This document shows positions 8,121 to 18,106 of a DNA stretch of 64,000 nt, in pieces. Location of the stretch: the NCBI RefSeq assembly GCF_017254915.1, contig NZ_JAFKCT010000010.1:114669-178668 (forward strand). Direction: 5' to 3'. Position numbers and translations under genes: made by a program. This DNA comes from Algoriphagus oliviformis. Its GTDB lineage: Bacteria > Bacteroidota > Bacteroidia > Cytophagales > Cyclobacteriaceae. Each line of letters begins with the position of its first letter. Within the stretch, counting starts at the first letter, position 1. Under the pieces are notes generated by a model that was given only the letters and a program-made list of their open reading frames with translations, had not been told where the DNA came from and did no database searches.

Positions 8121-8885
8121 ATGGGAAGATATGCGGTTTTACTAGGTAATGACATTCTCGATAGAGAGCACTATGGTAGCGATTTTGGCCTTAATGCGCC
8201 CATGAATGATTTGGATGTGATGGGACATATCTGTGATGTTGAGAATATCTCTTTCACAAAGCTCTATAACTCAGGATCGAATGAAGTTCAACAAGAAATT
8301 GTTGCGCTTTCGCAAAATGCAGTTTCTGGAGATTTTGTAGTAATCTATTTTTCAGGCCATGGTACTCAAATACCTGATTTTATTGGCGATGAGTTGGATG
8401 GATATTCCGAGAGTTGGTGTCTCTATGACCGTTGTTTTATTGACAATGAGATAAACAGTCTTTTATGTGAATTTAAAAAAGGTGTTAGAATACTAGTGAT
8501 TTCGGATTCATGCCACAGCGGATCGATCGCAAAATTATTCCCTGGCCATAAGTCAGAAGTTAAAGTCAAAACAGTTTCTGATATCTATGATAGAAATAAA
8601 AATTTTTATGATAGTATTCTACGTAGCGTTGGCCCCAGCAGAGATCCCCGAGCTTCTGTAATTTCAATTAGTGCATGCCTCGATTCGCAAGAAGCCGAAG
8701 AGAGAAACGGATTTAGCGACTTTACAAAAGCATTGAGTGATGTTTGGAATCATGGTTTGTATCAGCGGAACTATGTAATGTTTACTAGTGACATTGGTGA
8801 ACGAACACCGAATGCTACTCCTCAAATCACCCAGATGGGATTTAATGATATAAGCTTTATCAATTCAAAACCATTTAAAAGATGA
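8121..8885 (+). CDS. Caspase-family (C14) peptidase
   Basis: 254 aa with no signal peptide, so probably cytoplasmic. The fold markers are in order: an N-terminal strand (YAVLLGN), APMNDLDVMG as the APxxD-type motif, IYFSGHGTQ with catalytic His80, and LVISDSCHSGS with catalytic Cys131. Both residues of the caspase dyad are intact. Prokaryotic caspase-like proteases of this type often act in conflict or programmed-death systems and cut after Arg/Lys or Asp; the substrate here is unknown. The stop overlaps the next ATG (ATGA), tying it to an exported 515-aa protein. The gene is visibly AT-rich. Confidence 0.9.
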   Translation: MGRYAVLLGNDILDREHYGSDFGLNAPMNDLDVMGHICDVENISFTKLYNSGSNEVQQEIVALSQNAVSGDFVVIYFSGHGTQIPDFIGDELDGYSESWCLYDRCFIDNEINSLLCEFKKGVRILVISDSCHSGSIAKLFPGHKSEVKVKTVSDIYDRNKNFYDSILRSVGPSRDPRASVISISACLDSQEAEERNGFSDFTKALSDVWNHGLYQRNYVMFTSDIGERTPNATPQITQMGFNDISFINSKPFKR

Positions 8886-10429
8886 AAACATGTTTCTCAC
8901 TAGTGTTGTCTTTGATGAGCCTTTGTGTGTTAGCACAGACAAAGACAAAGGTTGTTAATAGCGGCTCGGCCTATTTAGATTATTCTGTCAGTAACAACAA
9001 GTTGGAGGTATTTGTGATTGATCAAAAGAATCAAAGTCCGGATGACTATGCTTTGGTGTCAGATAAGATGATTTTAATGTTAAATAAAAGACAGGAGTTT
9101 AATTTTTATTTAAAATGGATAAATCCATTGAAATATAAGGTTACATGGTTCGATTCTGTTTCGGTAGATGAGAGCTATAGCCAAATGGATCAGTTTGTTT
9201 CATCAATTAAAATGATTTTGAATCTTGGTACATCTGCTGGTACAAAAAGCTTAACTGGGACTAATGATGCAAATGTCAACAACGAATCATCCAAAGATAG
9301 TCAAAAAGGAGCTGGAGATGCATCAGGCCAAATTATTAAGCTAGAAATACCTAGTCAGCAACTGATGAGTCCTGATATTCAAGATTTCTATTTGTACTTG
9401 TCACTTCTTAACTCGGAAGACTTGGTTAATAGCGATAGAAAAGCAATTAATGATATGAGAAAGAGGATAGAAAAGTTTGACAACGAGAATTTCGCTGATT
9501 TTAAAGAATGGTATACTAAGTCATTTTCGACCTTAATAGGACTTGAATCTGCGGAATCAGCAAAGATGGCTTTGACTTCAATAAAAGGGGAGTTGCTAAA
9601 TAAGGAAGGGAAATTGTCACAAAGACCACTTTCAATATCGAAGTTTGATGGTGAATTCGCGGGAATTAATTTAGAAAATAAAAACATTGAGTATCTGATG
9701 AAGAGTAAACTAAAAAATGCAGTTGCTGATGCAGAAGAAAGAGTCTCGACTGAAAGAGACTTGAAAGACAAGCTAAAGCCATTAGTTGCTATTTTGGATA
9801 AATCTCTATCAGAACCTTCAGGTAATGTGAACTTCGTAAGTTCTGAGTACTTTCGGACTAAGTCTATAAGTTTTGATATGGGTCAACAAGTAAATGCCAG
9901 AGTGGCTGTTAAGGAATATTCTTTTGATCAAAAAGCTCTTACATTTTCACCGCTGGAAGGTGACTTTTCGAAGGAGTTTGTTTTGCGAAAGTACAATTTT
10001 ATATATCCAACATTCAGCACAGGAATATTTTACTCAGATACAGAGATTGTCACGTTTGGGTTGAGCAACAGTGATAGTTCAAATGAATTTGTGGTAAATC
10101 AGGACACGCTCCAAAAGAATACCGCGATAACGGCGGCGTTTGCAAATTTCAATTTCGACCTGAATTCCGATTTTTTTCACCCCTTTTTTCAAGTGGGGAT
10201 TGATCCTACGAAAATAAGACCGTTTCTTCTGTTAGGTGGAGGGATCTTTATTCCCGCATCAAAGTTTGCGATCTCTGGTGGTGCGGTATTTACCTGGGAA
10301 CAGTCGCTAGAAGATCTCAAAGTTGGCGATACCGTAAAATCGACGACTGATCTTCAGAATGATATCAAGTATGGTGTTTTTGATGTTGGTGTGAAAGGCT
10401 GGTACTTAGGGGTCCAATATCAGTTTTAG
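8882..10429 (+). CDS. Large exported protein paired with caspase
   Basis: 515 aa. A cleavable signal peptide (LVLSLMSLCVLAQ) is followed by a beta-rich N-terminal part, a low-complexity Ser/Asn/Lys linker around residues 120-145, a helical charged middle (about 165-310) and a C-terminal region with alternating hydrophobic strands and a final aromatic (GVQYQF), typical of an outer-membrane barrel or barrel-like end. I do not recognise a family. It is translationally coupled to the caspase gene, although the two products should end up in different compartments, and it ends the accessory block. Confidence 0.75.
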   Translation: MKTCFSLVLSLMSLCVLAQTKTKVVNSGSAYLDYSVSNNKLEVFVIDQKNQSPDDYALVSDKMILMLNKRQEFNFYLKWINPLKYKVTWFDSVSVDESYSQMDQFVSSIKMILNLGTSAGTKSLTGTNDANVNNESSKDSQKGAGDASGQIIKLEIPSQQLMSPDIQDFYLYLSLLNSEDLVNSDRKAINDMRKRIEKFDNENFADFKEWYTKSFSTLIGLESAESAKMALTSIKGELLNKEGKLSQRPLSISKFDGEFAGINLENKNIEYLMKSKLKNAVADAEERVSTERDLKDKLKPLVAILDKSLSEPSGNVNFVSSEYFRTKSISFDMGQQVNARVAVKEYSFDQKALTFSPLEGDFSKEFVLRKYNFIYPTFSTGIFYSDTEIVTFGLSNSDSSNEFVVNQDTLQKNTAITAAFANFNFDLNSDFFHPFFQVGIDPTKIRPFLLLGGGIFIPASKFAISGGAVFTWEQSLEDLKVGDTVKSTTDLQNDIKYGVFDVGVKGWYLGVQYQF

Positions 10430-10508
10430 GTTTAAATAATTTTAGAAGAAAGAGAGGGTCAAAGCCACACTATTTGGCAATAATCACCGGTTTAATTCGG
10501 AGACACAT

Positions 10509-10619
10509 TTATGCCAATTCCCTTAAATCCACCAGAACGATCCTCGACACACCCGCTTCGATCATGGTGATGCCGTAGATGATGTCGGTGCTGGCCATGG
10601 TGCGCTTGTTGTGCGTGAC
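10509..10619 (-). pseudogene. Displaced smc 3'-end fragment
   Basis: Read on the minus strand, these 37 codons encode the last 36 residues of SMC plus a stop (VTHNKRTMAS...VDLRELA). They match the real smc tail at 10943-11053 at 34 of 36 residues; the nucleotide differences are mostly synonymous and the stop is TAA here but TAG in smc. Homology ends sharply at 10619, where the double hairpin repeat begins. It is a remnant from recombination or an insertion at the smc end, not a working gene. Confidence 0.85.
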
Positions 10620-10625
10620 TCTGCT

Positions 10626-10674
10626 GATCGGGATTTGTAATCCCGATCCAATATTTCTGGATTTCCAATCCGGA
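10626..10674. repeat. REP-like double hairpin, copy 2
   Basis: GATCGGGATT, loop TGT, AATCCCGATC (10626-10648) is followed after seven bases by TCTGGATT, loop TCC, AATCCGGA (10656-10674, one G-U). It is the same arrangement as at 1310-1355, better preserved. It directly abuts the smc fragment. Confidence 0.75.
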
Positions 10675-10849
10675 TCTCTGAACATCTTGCTGGCGTTCCG
10701 TCATCGTCTCCGCAACACAATCCCGGGCCAGCGCTCTGAAGTTAATGGTCTAATAATTTTCCAGGGTTGAAAACTCGGGGCTATAACGATTTGACCCTAA
10801 AGGCTCTTTTAAATTCTTAATTCACTATAAAAACTACTATCTGATAAAC

Positions 10850-10878
10850 GAGATTGACGCTATGCTCGCAATGACGGT
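10850..10878. repeat. Dispersed GATTG...CGCAATGACG repeat
   Basis: The sequence AGATTGACGCTATGCTCGC followed by AATGACGG resembles a widespread bacterial intergenic repeat of the form GATTGC...TCGCAATGACG. A related copy lies at 14705-14742. There is no coding sense. Confidence 0.5.
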
Positions 10879-10942
10879 GATTACTGCCCACTTAAAATTG
10901 TCCACCGCCACTTCAGCTTTCTACTTTCAGAATTCTGCTTCC

Positions 10943-13900
10943 CTACGCCAACTCCCTCAAATCGACCGGTACCACTCGCGATACGCCCGCTTCTATCATG
11001 GTGATGCCGTAGATGATGTCGGTGCTGGCCATGGTGCGCTTGTTGTGTGTGACGATGATAAACTGGGACTCCGCGCTGAACTTCTGTATGATCTGGTTAA
11101 ACTTATCAATGTTCGCATCGTCAAGTGGGGCGTCCACTTCGTCGAAGATACAGAAGGGTGCGGGCTTCAGCAGGTAGATGGAGAAGAGGAGGGAAGTGGC
11201 CGTCAGGGTTTTTTCCCCACCCGAAAGCTGATTGATGGTCAGCGGACGCTTGCCTTTGGGCTTGGCCATGATCTCGATGGGGGACTCCAAGGGATTGTCG
11301 GGATCCACGAGGGTGAGGTCGCAGTCGTCCTGCTCGGTGAAGAGGGAGCGGAAGACCTTCACGAAGTTTTCCTTGATCTTGCCAAAGGCATCCAAGAAGG
11401 TGTCCTTGGCCACCTGGTCGATCTCGGAGATGGTGCTGAGCAGGCTGTCCTTGGCCTTGACCAGATCATCCCGCTGTCCGGTGATGAAGTCATGGCGCAC
11501 CTTGATCTCGTCATAAGCCTCCATGGCCATGGGATTGATGGGGCCGATCTTTTCCAGTCTTTCCTTTTGCTTGCGCACCAGCTCACGGAGCTCGTCCTCG
11601 GCAAAGTCCAGAAACTCGGGGTCGAGACCGGGGTTTTCCTCCATCAGCGCATCCAGATCCAGCTCAAACTCCACGCTCAAGCGTTCCTTCATCCCGCTCA
11701 TCTTGAGCTTGATGTCGTTGATGCTGTTTTGTAGCTCCTGCAGCAGGAGGTCAAAGCCTTCCTTGGATTTTTGCAGGCTTCGGATCTTGGTGTCGGTCTC
11801 ATCGATGAATCCGCGTGCGCCGTAGTAGTCCTTCTCGGCCTCGGTCACTCCTTTTTCTATGCTTTCCTTCTCGGCATAGAGCTCAATGAGCTCGTCGTCC
11901 TTCACCTCGTTGTTGTCGAGGAGGGTCTTCACCTCGGAGTCCAGCTGGGAGAGTTCCGCTTGGGACTTTTCGATGCGCTCCTTGGAGCTATCGAAGGCAT
12001 TTTGCTTAAACTCGATCTCCTGCTCCAGGCTGTTGACCCGGTTGACCTGCTGGATGTAGGTGATGTTTTCCTGGTTAAAAGTCTGGGACTTCTCCGCCAG
12101 CTTTTTGTTTTCCAGCTCCAGCTCCTCGCTGAGTTGGGAGACCTGCTCGGAGAGGCCTTCGAAGACGGCTTTTTCCTCGCTGAGCTGGGGCAAAATCACC
12201 GCTAGGCTCTCCTCCAAATCGGCGATGCGGTCGAGGATGTCTTCCCGCTTGTTGGCATTGGAGCTGAGGAGCTCGGCCAGCTGTTCCTTTTTGGTGCGGA
12301 CGGAGACGTAGGCGGAGTTGAGTTCGTTGATCTGGGCTTGGCTTTCTTCCAAGGTCTTCTTGTGGCTGACCTCCTTGAGTTTGATCAGGTCGCCGAGCTT
12401 TTGGTCGAGGTTGGCGCGTGTGCTGCTGACCTTTTTGCCCAAGTCCTTGATTTCCTTGTCGAGCTTTTCGAGGTTTTTGGCACGCCCGATCCGCTTTCCC
12501 TCAAAGAGTCCCACGGAACCGCCCGAGATGGAAAACTTGCGCTTGGTGTACTTGCCCGATTCGGAGAGAAAGATGCAGTCCGGATCGCTGGGGAAGTCGC
12601 GGTGCTCTCCCTGTACGAGGTACACGTTGTCCAGGACAAAGTTGATCAGGCGGCTGTACTTGATGTCAAACTCGATGATCTCCGTGGCGGCGATGGCGTT
12701 GGGGAAAAGCTTGCTCTGGCTGGGTTTGAAGCGCTCGAAGTGCTCGAGGACAAAGAAATTGGCCTTGCCGCGGGCGGCGTCGCTGAGCAGCTGTATGGCG
12801 GCGATGGCCTGGGCCTCGGTGTCCACCACATAGTAGTTCATGTAGCTCTCCAGGTAGTTTTCGATGGTCACGCGGTACTTTTCGTCCGTGGTGAGCAGGT
12901 CGGAGAGGAGGGGGATATCCCTGCCCCAGCTTTGGTTTTTGCGGAGAAACTTGATGGCCTCGGGGAAGCCTTCGAGGTTTTCCACCAAAGACTTGGTGAG
13001 GTTGTATTCGTTGGTTTTCGAGTCTAGCTTGCGTGCGGAGCTGGTGAGCTCCTCGCGGATCATCTCGATCACGCGGTTGGTGTCCTCGATCTTTTGGTCT
13101 TGGTCTTCCTGCTTGGATTTTAGAGCTGCGTAGGCGTCGGTAGCCTCGTCCAGCTGGCCCTTGAGCTCCACGAGTTTATCTTCGAAATCGTGGAGATTGG
13201 CCTCCTGGGAGGAGTCGTCGGAGGAGGTGCGCTCCAGCTCCTGCTTGAGCGTGGAGAGCTGGATCTGCTTGATCTCGGTCTCCTTACCGAGCTGGTAGAC
13301 TTTCTCCTTCAGGCTGTCAAAGCGCAGGCTGAGTTCCTTTTGGTTCTGTTGTTTTTCTCCAGTGAGGAGCTTTTGGGAGTCGTACTGCTCGCGGAGCTCG
13401 GAGACGATGGTCTCCTTTTCGAGGAGGATCTTTTCGGCCGACTCCTTCTCCTGATGGAGGGAACGGATGGAGAATCCGGCGCGGTCGTTGGACTTGCGGT
13501 CGGTGTCGATCTGCTCACGCAAGGTGCGGGATCTATCCTCGAGGAAGCGCATGCGCTCGTTTTTGATCTTTTTCTCCGATTCAAAAGCCCGGATCTTGTT
13601 CACGTGCTCGTTGAGCGTCTTTTGCCGGGAGGCGAGGAGCTTTTCCTTTTGGATCAAGTCGGACTTGAGCTGGGAGAGCTGCGCTTCCTGATCGCTGATC
13701 TGCGTGGTGATCTCCAGCTTGCGATCCGATTCGGACTGGATCTTGGCGTTGGCAGCGACGAGCTCTTGGGCGTATTTTTCGATAGACTTCTTGGCTAGGT
13801 TGATGCTGGCCAGTCGGTAGTCCTTTTTGATGTTAAAATATTGGGCGGCCTGCTTGGCCTGCTTCTCCAGGGACTTGAGGTTTTTCTCTATTTCGAAAAG

Positions 13901-14482
13901 CAAGTCCTTCACCCGATCCAAGTCCGCGTCGGTGTCTTCGAGCTTTCGCAGGGTTTCTTTTTTTCGGGTCTTAAACTTGGATATCCCGGCAGCCTCTTCG
14001 AAAAGGTCGCGGCGGGAGTTGTTTTTGTCATTGAGCAGCTCGTCGATCATCTTGAGTTCGATGATCGCGTAGGAGTTGGAGTTGATCCCCGTGTCCATGA
14101 AGAGGTTGGTGATGTCCTTTAGCCGACAGGTGACTCCATTGATCAGGTACTCGCTCTCACCGGAGCGGTAGTAGCGCCGGGTGATGGTGACGTGGGTGTA
14201 CTCGGTGGGGAGGAGGTTTTTGGTGTTTTCGAAGGTCAGGGAGACCTCGGCCATGTTGGTGGGCTTGCGGTTTTTGGTGCCGTTGAAGATGACGTTTTCC
14301 ATCTTCTCGGAGCGGAGCATGCGGGTCTTTTGCTCGCCGAGCACCCAGCGGATGGCATCGACGACGTTGGACTTGCCGCAGCCATTGGGCCCTACCACAC
14401 CGGTGATCCCCTTGTCGAAGTGGATGACCATCTTATCCCCAAAACTCTTAAAGCCCTTGATCTCCAGTTTACTGAGCAGCAT
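10943..14482 (-). CDS. smc: Chromosome segregation protein SMC
   Basis: 1179 aa, usual SMC length. ATG 14482 gives the family start MLLSKLEIKGFKSFGDK; the frame is open further up but without similarity. An N-terminal ATPase half with Walker A (GPNGCGKSN, about residues 32-40), two long coiled coils, a central hinge (about 505-660), and a C-terminal half with the signature LSGGEKTL and Walker B (FCIFDEVDAPLDD). It forms the ring-like condensin that organises the chromosome, normally with ScpA and ScpB, which are not in this window. It appears monocistronic; a copy of its last 36 codons lies 324 bp beyond its end. Confidence 0.97.
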   Translation of the reverse strand: MLLSKLEIKGFKSFGDKMVIHFDKGITGVVGPNGCGKSNVVDAIRWVLGEQKTRMLRSEKMENVIFNGTKNRKPTNMAEVSLTFENTKNLLPTEYTHVTITRRYYRSGESEYLINGVTCRLKDITNLFMDTGINSNSYAIIELKMIDELLNDKNNSRRDLFEEAAGISKFKTRKKETLRKLEDTDADLDRVKDLLFEIEKNLKSLEKQAKQAAQYFNIKKDYRLASINLAKKSIEKYAQELVAANAKIQSESDRKLEITTQISDQEAQLSQLKSDLIQKEKLLASRQKTLNEHVNKIRAFESEKKIKNERMRFLEDRSRTLREQIDTDRKSNDRAGFSIRSLHQEKESAEKILLEKETIVSELREQYDSQKLLTGEKQQNQKELSLRFDSLKEKVYQLGKETEIKQIQLSTLKQELERTSSDDSSQEANLHDFEDKLVELKGQLDEATDAYAALKSKQEDQDQKIEDTNRVIEMIREELTSSARKLDSKTNEYNLTKSLVENLEGFPEAIKFLRKNQSWGRDIPLLSDLLTTDEKYRVTIENYLESYMNYYVVDTEAQAIAAIQLLSDAARGKANFFVLEHFERFKPSQSKLFPNAIAATEIIEFDIKYSRLINFVLDNVYLVQGEHRDFPSDPDCIFLSESGKYTKRKFSISGGSVGLFEGKRIGRAKNLEKLDKEIKDLGKKVSSTRANLDQKLGDLIKLKEVSHKKTLEESQAQINELNSAYVSVRTKKEQLAELLSSNANKREDILDRIADLEESLAVILPQLSEEKAVFEGLSEQVSQLSEELELENKKLAEKSQTFNQENITYIQQVNRVNSLEQEIEFKQNAFDSSKERIEKSQAELSQLDSEVKTLLDNNEVKDDELIELYAEKESIEKGVTEAEKDYYGARGFIDETDTKIRSLQKSKEGFDLLLQELQNSINDIKLKMSGMKERLSVEFELDLDALMEENPGLDPEFLDFAEDELRELVRKQKERLEKIGPINPMAMEAYDEIKVRHDFITGQRDDLVKAKDSLLSTISEIDQVAKDTFLDAFGKIKENFVKVFRSLFTEQDDCDLTLVDPDNPLESPIEIMAKPKGKRPLTINQLSGGEKTLTATSLLFSIYLLKPAPFCIFDEVDAPLDDANIDKFNQIIQKFSAESQFIIVTHNKRTMASTDIIYGITMIEAGVSRVVPVDLRELA

Positions 14483-14590
14483 GCGTATTTTCTCTCCTGT
14501 ATAAACAGACAAAATAAGCGCAAAAGGGGGATTTGGCAAGCCATGCGGGCATTTAGGATTTTTGATTTGCGATTTACGAGGGGCGGGAGA

Positions 14591-14621
14591 ACCTTTGAGG
14601 TTTTTTTGAAACCTCGAAGGT
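14591..14621. repeat. 13-bp inverted repeat
   Basis: ACCTTTGAGGTTT pairs with AAACCTCGAAGGT (one G-U) across a five-base T-rich loop. Without a clear T-tail it is probably a dispersed palindrome and not a terminator, although it lies upstream of smc and could not end it anyway. Confidence 0.55.
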
Positions 14622-14704
14622 TTCTATCCCTAGACGTTCTTGGAGGTCTTACAAGAGAGCCCAACGGTCGAGGTCTTTCAATCTTCCAATTTATCAATTG
14701 AACA

Positions 14705-14742
14705 GATTGCCACGCGGCCAGAAAAAGGCCGCTCGCAAAGAC
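14705..14742. repeat. Dispersed repeat with GC hairpin
   Basis: AGATTGCCACGCGGCC, a short A-rich loop and GGCCGCTCGCAAAGACG form a hairpin (GCGGCC/GGCCGC, 14714-14732) inside the GATTGC...CGCAAAGACG type of dispersed repeat. Compare 10850-10878. Confidence 0.5.
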
Positions 14743-14842
14743 GACAACTCCGGACATCGGACTATCTTCCAATCTTCCAATCCCACCCTCCGTTTACCCA
14801 TTTTCCCAAATCTTTCCCAAATTGGAAATCTAAATTTACCCC

Positions 14843-15520
14843 ATGAAGGTACTGATCATAGAGGACGAAAAGGAACTGCAAAAATCCCTGGCCGATTCGC
14901 TGCGCAAAGAGCAATTTGTCATCGAGACAGCCGATGACTTCGAGTCAGCGAGCGAAAAACTAGCCGTGTACGACTACGACTGTATCCTCTTGGACATCAT
15001 GCTTCCCGGCGGAAGTGGCTTGCAGTTGCTTGAAGAGTTGAAGGAAGCCGGAAAGTCCGGCAATGTGATTATCATTTCTGCCAAAGATTCCTTGGATGAC
15101 AAGCTACAAGGACTGGAGCTGGGAGCGGATGACTACCTGACCAAGCCCTTTCATATTGCCGAGCTCAATGCTCGGGTGAAAGCCGTCCTTCGCCGCAAAA
15201 TGCTGGACGGGCGGAATGCCATCGAGCTTGCTAATATCGCCTTGGACTTGGGTGAACGTCAATTTATGGTCGACGGGGAAAACGTCGCGCTGAACAGGAA
15301 GGAGTTTGACGTGCTTAATTATTTTTTGCTCAACAAAAACCGATTGGTCTCTAAAAATGCCCTCGCCGAGCACGTCTGGGGTGATCACATCGACCAAGCG
15401 GACAATTTTGACTTCATCTACTACCAGATCAAAAACCTCCGGAAGAAACTCCAGTCTGCGGGAGCAGGGATAGAGATCGAGGCGGTCTATGGGATAGGGT
15501 ATAAGCTGGTGGAAAAATGA
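14843..15520 (+). CDS. OmpR-family response regulator
   Basis: 225 aa. Receiver domain at residues 1-115 with Glu7/Asp8, phospho-acceptor Asp51 (CILLDIMLPG) and Lys101 in DDYLTKPF, then an OmpR/PhoB winged-helix domain (about 128-223, with NRKEFDVLNYFLLN and YGIGYKLV). It regulates transcription after phosphorylation by the kinase encoded next; the stop overlaps the kinase start (ATGA). Target genes are unknown; the outer-membrane and PepSY-like genes downstream are candidates by position only. Confidence 0.95.
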   Translation: MKVLIIEDEKELQKSLADSLRKEQFVIETADDFESASEKLAVYDYDCILLDIMLPGGSGLQLLEELKEAGKSGNVIIISAKDSLDDKLQGLELGADDYLTKPFHIAELNARVKAVLRRKMLDGRNAIELANIALDLGERQFMVDGENVALNRKEFDVLNYFLLNKNRLVSKNALAEHVWGDHIDQADNFDFIYYQIKNLRKKLQSAGAGIEIEAVYGIGYKLVEK

Positions 15521-16797
15521 AACTGCTCAACCAAAGCCTCAAGTACCTCTCGATTTCCATTTTGCTTATTCTGGGGCTTTGGGGAATCGTGTTTTATTTT
15601 AACATGCTCCGCGAGATCAAAGAGAGCGTGGACGAGGGTTTGGAAAACTACAAGCGGCAGATCATCCATAATGCCGAGTCGGATTCGACGATTTTGCGGC
15701 AGCGGGACTTTGATGAAGGCTTTTTTGCGATCGTCGAGATCAGTGCCGAAGAGGCGCTCCGGGCGACTGACAGCTATGCCGATACGCTCCTATACATGCA
15801 GGATCGGGACGACGAGGTGCCTGAGCTGGAACCGGTGCGAATGCTCACGACAGCTTTTGAGCTGGATGGACACTACTACGAGCTGCGCATGATCAATCCC
15901 ATGGTGGAGGAGGACGACTTGGTCAAAGAGCTGTTTTTGGAAGCCTCTTGGCTGTACCTGGTTTTGCTTTTGGCGATTGTCTTGATCAATAATCTGGTGC
16001 TGCAGCGACTTTGGAAGCCTTTTTATGAATTTTTAGAACAGCTGAAAAACTACCGGATCGGGAAGAGCAAAACCCTGCCAGAGGCAAAGACCAAGATCAG
16101 GGAATTTACCGATCTGCAAACTGCCGTGAATACTTTGCTCCAGCACACCCTCGAAGCCTACGAGCAGCAGAACCAATTCATCGGTAACGCTTCCCACGAG
16201 CTGCAGACTCCCCTTGCCATCGCTACCAACAAGCTGGAACTGCTGATCGAAAAAGGCGAGCTGAATAGTGGGCAAGCCGAAAGCATCGCCGAGGTCATGG
16301 ATATCATCAGCCGCCTAGTACGGGTCAATAAGTCGCTGCTGCTGCTGTCCAAGATCGAGAATAGACAGTTTCTCGACGATCAGCTCGTCTCTCTGAATGA
16401 GGTCGTCCGACAGGTCGTGGGTGACTTGGAGGCGATGGCAGACTTCCGGGAGGTTGGGGTTTCGGTCGAAAGCAAGGGAGAACTGAAAGTAGCTATGGAT
16501 CCATCCCTCGCGAATACGGTCGTATCAAACTTGATCCGCAATGCGCTTTTTCACAATGTCCAAGGTGGAACCGTCGAAGTTTTCTTGGACGAAAAAAGCC
16601 TTAAAATCGCTAACTCTGGGCAGGAAGATCCGCTAGACGGACAGCATATCTTTGAACGTTTTTATAAGTCAGGAAAAGCCCAGTCGGGTACGGGCCTTGG
16701 ATTGGCGATAGTCAAGGCGATCTGCGGGCTGTATGGCTACGAGCTTTCCTATCGCTTCGAAAAGGGTCAACACTGTTTTGAAGTGGTTTTCGAGTAA
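15517..16797 (+). CDS. Sensor histidine kinase (HisKA/HATPase)
   Basis: 426 aa. Two TM helices (about 10-30 and 143-165) enclose a periplasmic sensor of about 110 residues with many acidic residues. HisKA follows with NASHELQTPLA (His227), then the N-box NLIRNALFHN and the G-box SGTGLGLAIVK. It lacks a recognisable HAMP consensus, though the linker at 165-200 may do that job. It is coupled to the OmpR-type regulator. The downstream PepSY-like protein is a typical companion of such systems, but the signal is unknown. Confidence 0.93.
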   Translation: MKLLNQSLKYLSISILLILGLWGIVFYFNMLREIKESVDEGLENYKRQIIHNAESDSTILRQRDFDEGFFAIVEISAEEALRATDSYADTLLYMQDRDDEVPELEPVRMLTTAFELDGHYYELRMINPMVEEDDLVKELFLEASWLYLVLLLAIVLINNLVLQRLWKPFYEFLEQLKNYRIGKSKTLPEAKTKIREFTDLQTAVNTLLQHTLEAYEQQNQFIGNASHELQTPLAIATNKLELLIEKGELNSGQAESIAEVMDIISRLVRVNKSLLLLSKIENRQFLDDQLVSLNEVVRQVVGDLEAMADFREVGVSVESKGELKVAMDPSLANTVVSNLIRNALFHNVQGGTVEVFLDEKSLKIANSGQEDPLDGQHIFERFYKSGKAQSGTGLGLAIVKAICGLYGYELSYRFEKGQHCFEVVFE

Positions 16798-17079
16798 GGC
16801 TTTGAACCCGTGAATTTTTGGAGTTCTGGAGCCCTTTGCATTTGTTTCAACGCAAAGCCGCGGCTAGCTCGGAGCTTTTGCAGAAGTGCTTTTTTAGCTA
16901 CAAAGACCCCAAGGCGCTAAGATTCCGGAGGCAGAATCCCACTCCCCATTACTTTTCGAGAAAAATGCTATCTGTGCATCTGTGGCAGATCAGCAGATCA
17001 AAGGAATAGCAGCGTTCATTTTTTTTACCAGCTAATCAGATTCCCGATTGATTCCCAAATCGAGTCCGTGCTTTACCGC

Positions 17080-17895
17080 ATGGAAACGATAAAAAACCAC
17101 TTTTCGGCAGCTATTCTCTTCTTATTGGTCTGGGGTTTTGCTGCTGACGTATTTGCGCAGGGCGAAGCGGCGCTGCCCAAGGTTCACCACGCGGAGCCGC
17201 TGTATATGGATCTGGTTCGCGACTTGGGAGCCAGAAAGGGAGAAAAGGAAATCAACATCGGTACCGAACTCAAGGATCGGTCTGGCTACAACCAGTACAC
17301 TTTTCTAGCCGAATATGAGTTTGCACCGATCAACCGACTTGGACTGGAAGTGGAGGCAGATTTCAATTTTTTCAAATCCACGGTCAATGGCAATGCCGAA
17401 CTTCCGGGAAATAAGCTCGAAGGATTGCGGTTTTCGTCGCAGTATTCTTTTCTGGTTTCGACCAAGTATCGCGCTACCCTCGCCGTCGGATATACCCAAA
17501 TCCTGGAATTGACCGATTTCAATGATTACGGTAAGACCAAGCTGGTTTCCGGTACTGTTTTCAATCCATTTTTTGTCGCGGCGAAGCGCTGGGGTAAGGA
17601 CTTTCACAGTCTAGTCTACACGTATCCCCTGATCGAGCGGCATTTTGCCACCGCCACAACAGAGCTCAGCTGGGGGATCAATACTTCTTTGTTTTACTCG
17701 ATTCCGGAGACCAAACACTTTGTGGGTGTGGAGCTGAACAAGGAAATCGATCACGGGCATTTTGGTATGACGATCCGTCCTCAGGCCAAGATTCGGGTGA
17801 ATGAGCATCTGGCCGTGGGCATGGTCACGGGCTTTCCAGTACATAGATCAGGGGAGCGTTTCAGTTCTTTTTTCCGACTGATTTATGAGCCTTGA
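17080..17895 (+). CDS. Outer-membrane beta-barrel protein (HAEPLY type)
   Basis: 271 aa from ATG 17080 (GTG 17068 possible). A signal peptide ends near VFAQG; then comes the motif HAEPLYMDLVRDLGARKGEKE, followed by regularly alternating strands to the C-terminus, ending in IYEP. I recall this motif from Bacteroidota proteins often labelled phosphoribosylformylglycinamidine synthase, which must be wrong: there are no PurL domains. It is most likely an outer-membrane barrel. It lies 280 bp after the kinase gene. Its role is unknown. Confidence 0.75.
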   Translation: METIKNHFSAAILFLLVWGFAADVFAQGEAALPKVHHAEPLYMDLVRDLGARKGEKEINIGTELKDRSGYNQYTFLAEYEFAPINRLGLEVEADFNFFKSTVNGNAELPGNKLEGLRFSSQYSFLVSTKYRATLAVGYTQILELTDFNDYGKTKLVSGTVFNPFFVAAKRWGKDFHSLVYTYPLIERHFATATTELSWGINTSLFYSIPETKHFVGVELNKEIDHGHFGMTIRPQAKIRVNEHLAVGMVTGFPVHRSGERFSSFFRLIYEP

Positions 17896-18106
17896 TCACA
17901 CTGCATGGGAATCGATTGGAGGTTGCCCGAGTGGCCTCTTAGGTCTGCCTTCCTTGGGCTTCCAGCCCGTGAGTATAGAAATCAAAAGTGTTTGGCAAAC
18001 CTCAGCCAAAGCACTTTTCCAAGGTCATTTAGCCTATCACTCGATTCCCAATTCCTTCCAGAATTCCCAGTTTACTTTACTCCACAACTTAAAACCAACA
18101 GAAAAA

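Larger units (their letters stand above)
10430..10942. other. Gap with smc remnant and repeats
   Basis: No complete gene. It holds a displaced copy of the smc 3' end (10509-10619), a double hairpin repeat directly next to it (10626-10674), and a dispersed repeat at 10850-10878. The gap separates the caspase block from intact smc. Confidence 0.7.
14483..14842. other. 360-bp gap with repeats
   Basis: No gene seen. It has an inverted repeat at 14591-14621, a dispersed repeat at 14705-14742 and CTTCCAAT-type direct repeats around 14768-14785. It must carry the divergent promoters of smc and the OmpR-type regulator, but no convincing boxes were found. Confidence 0.5.
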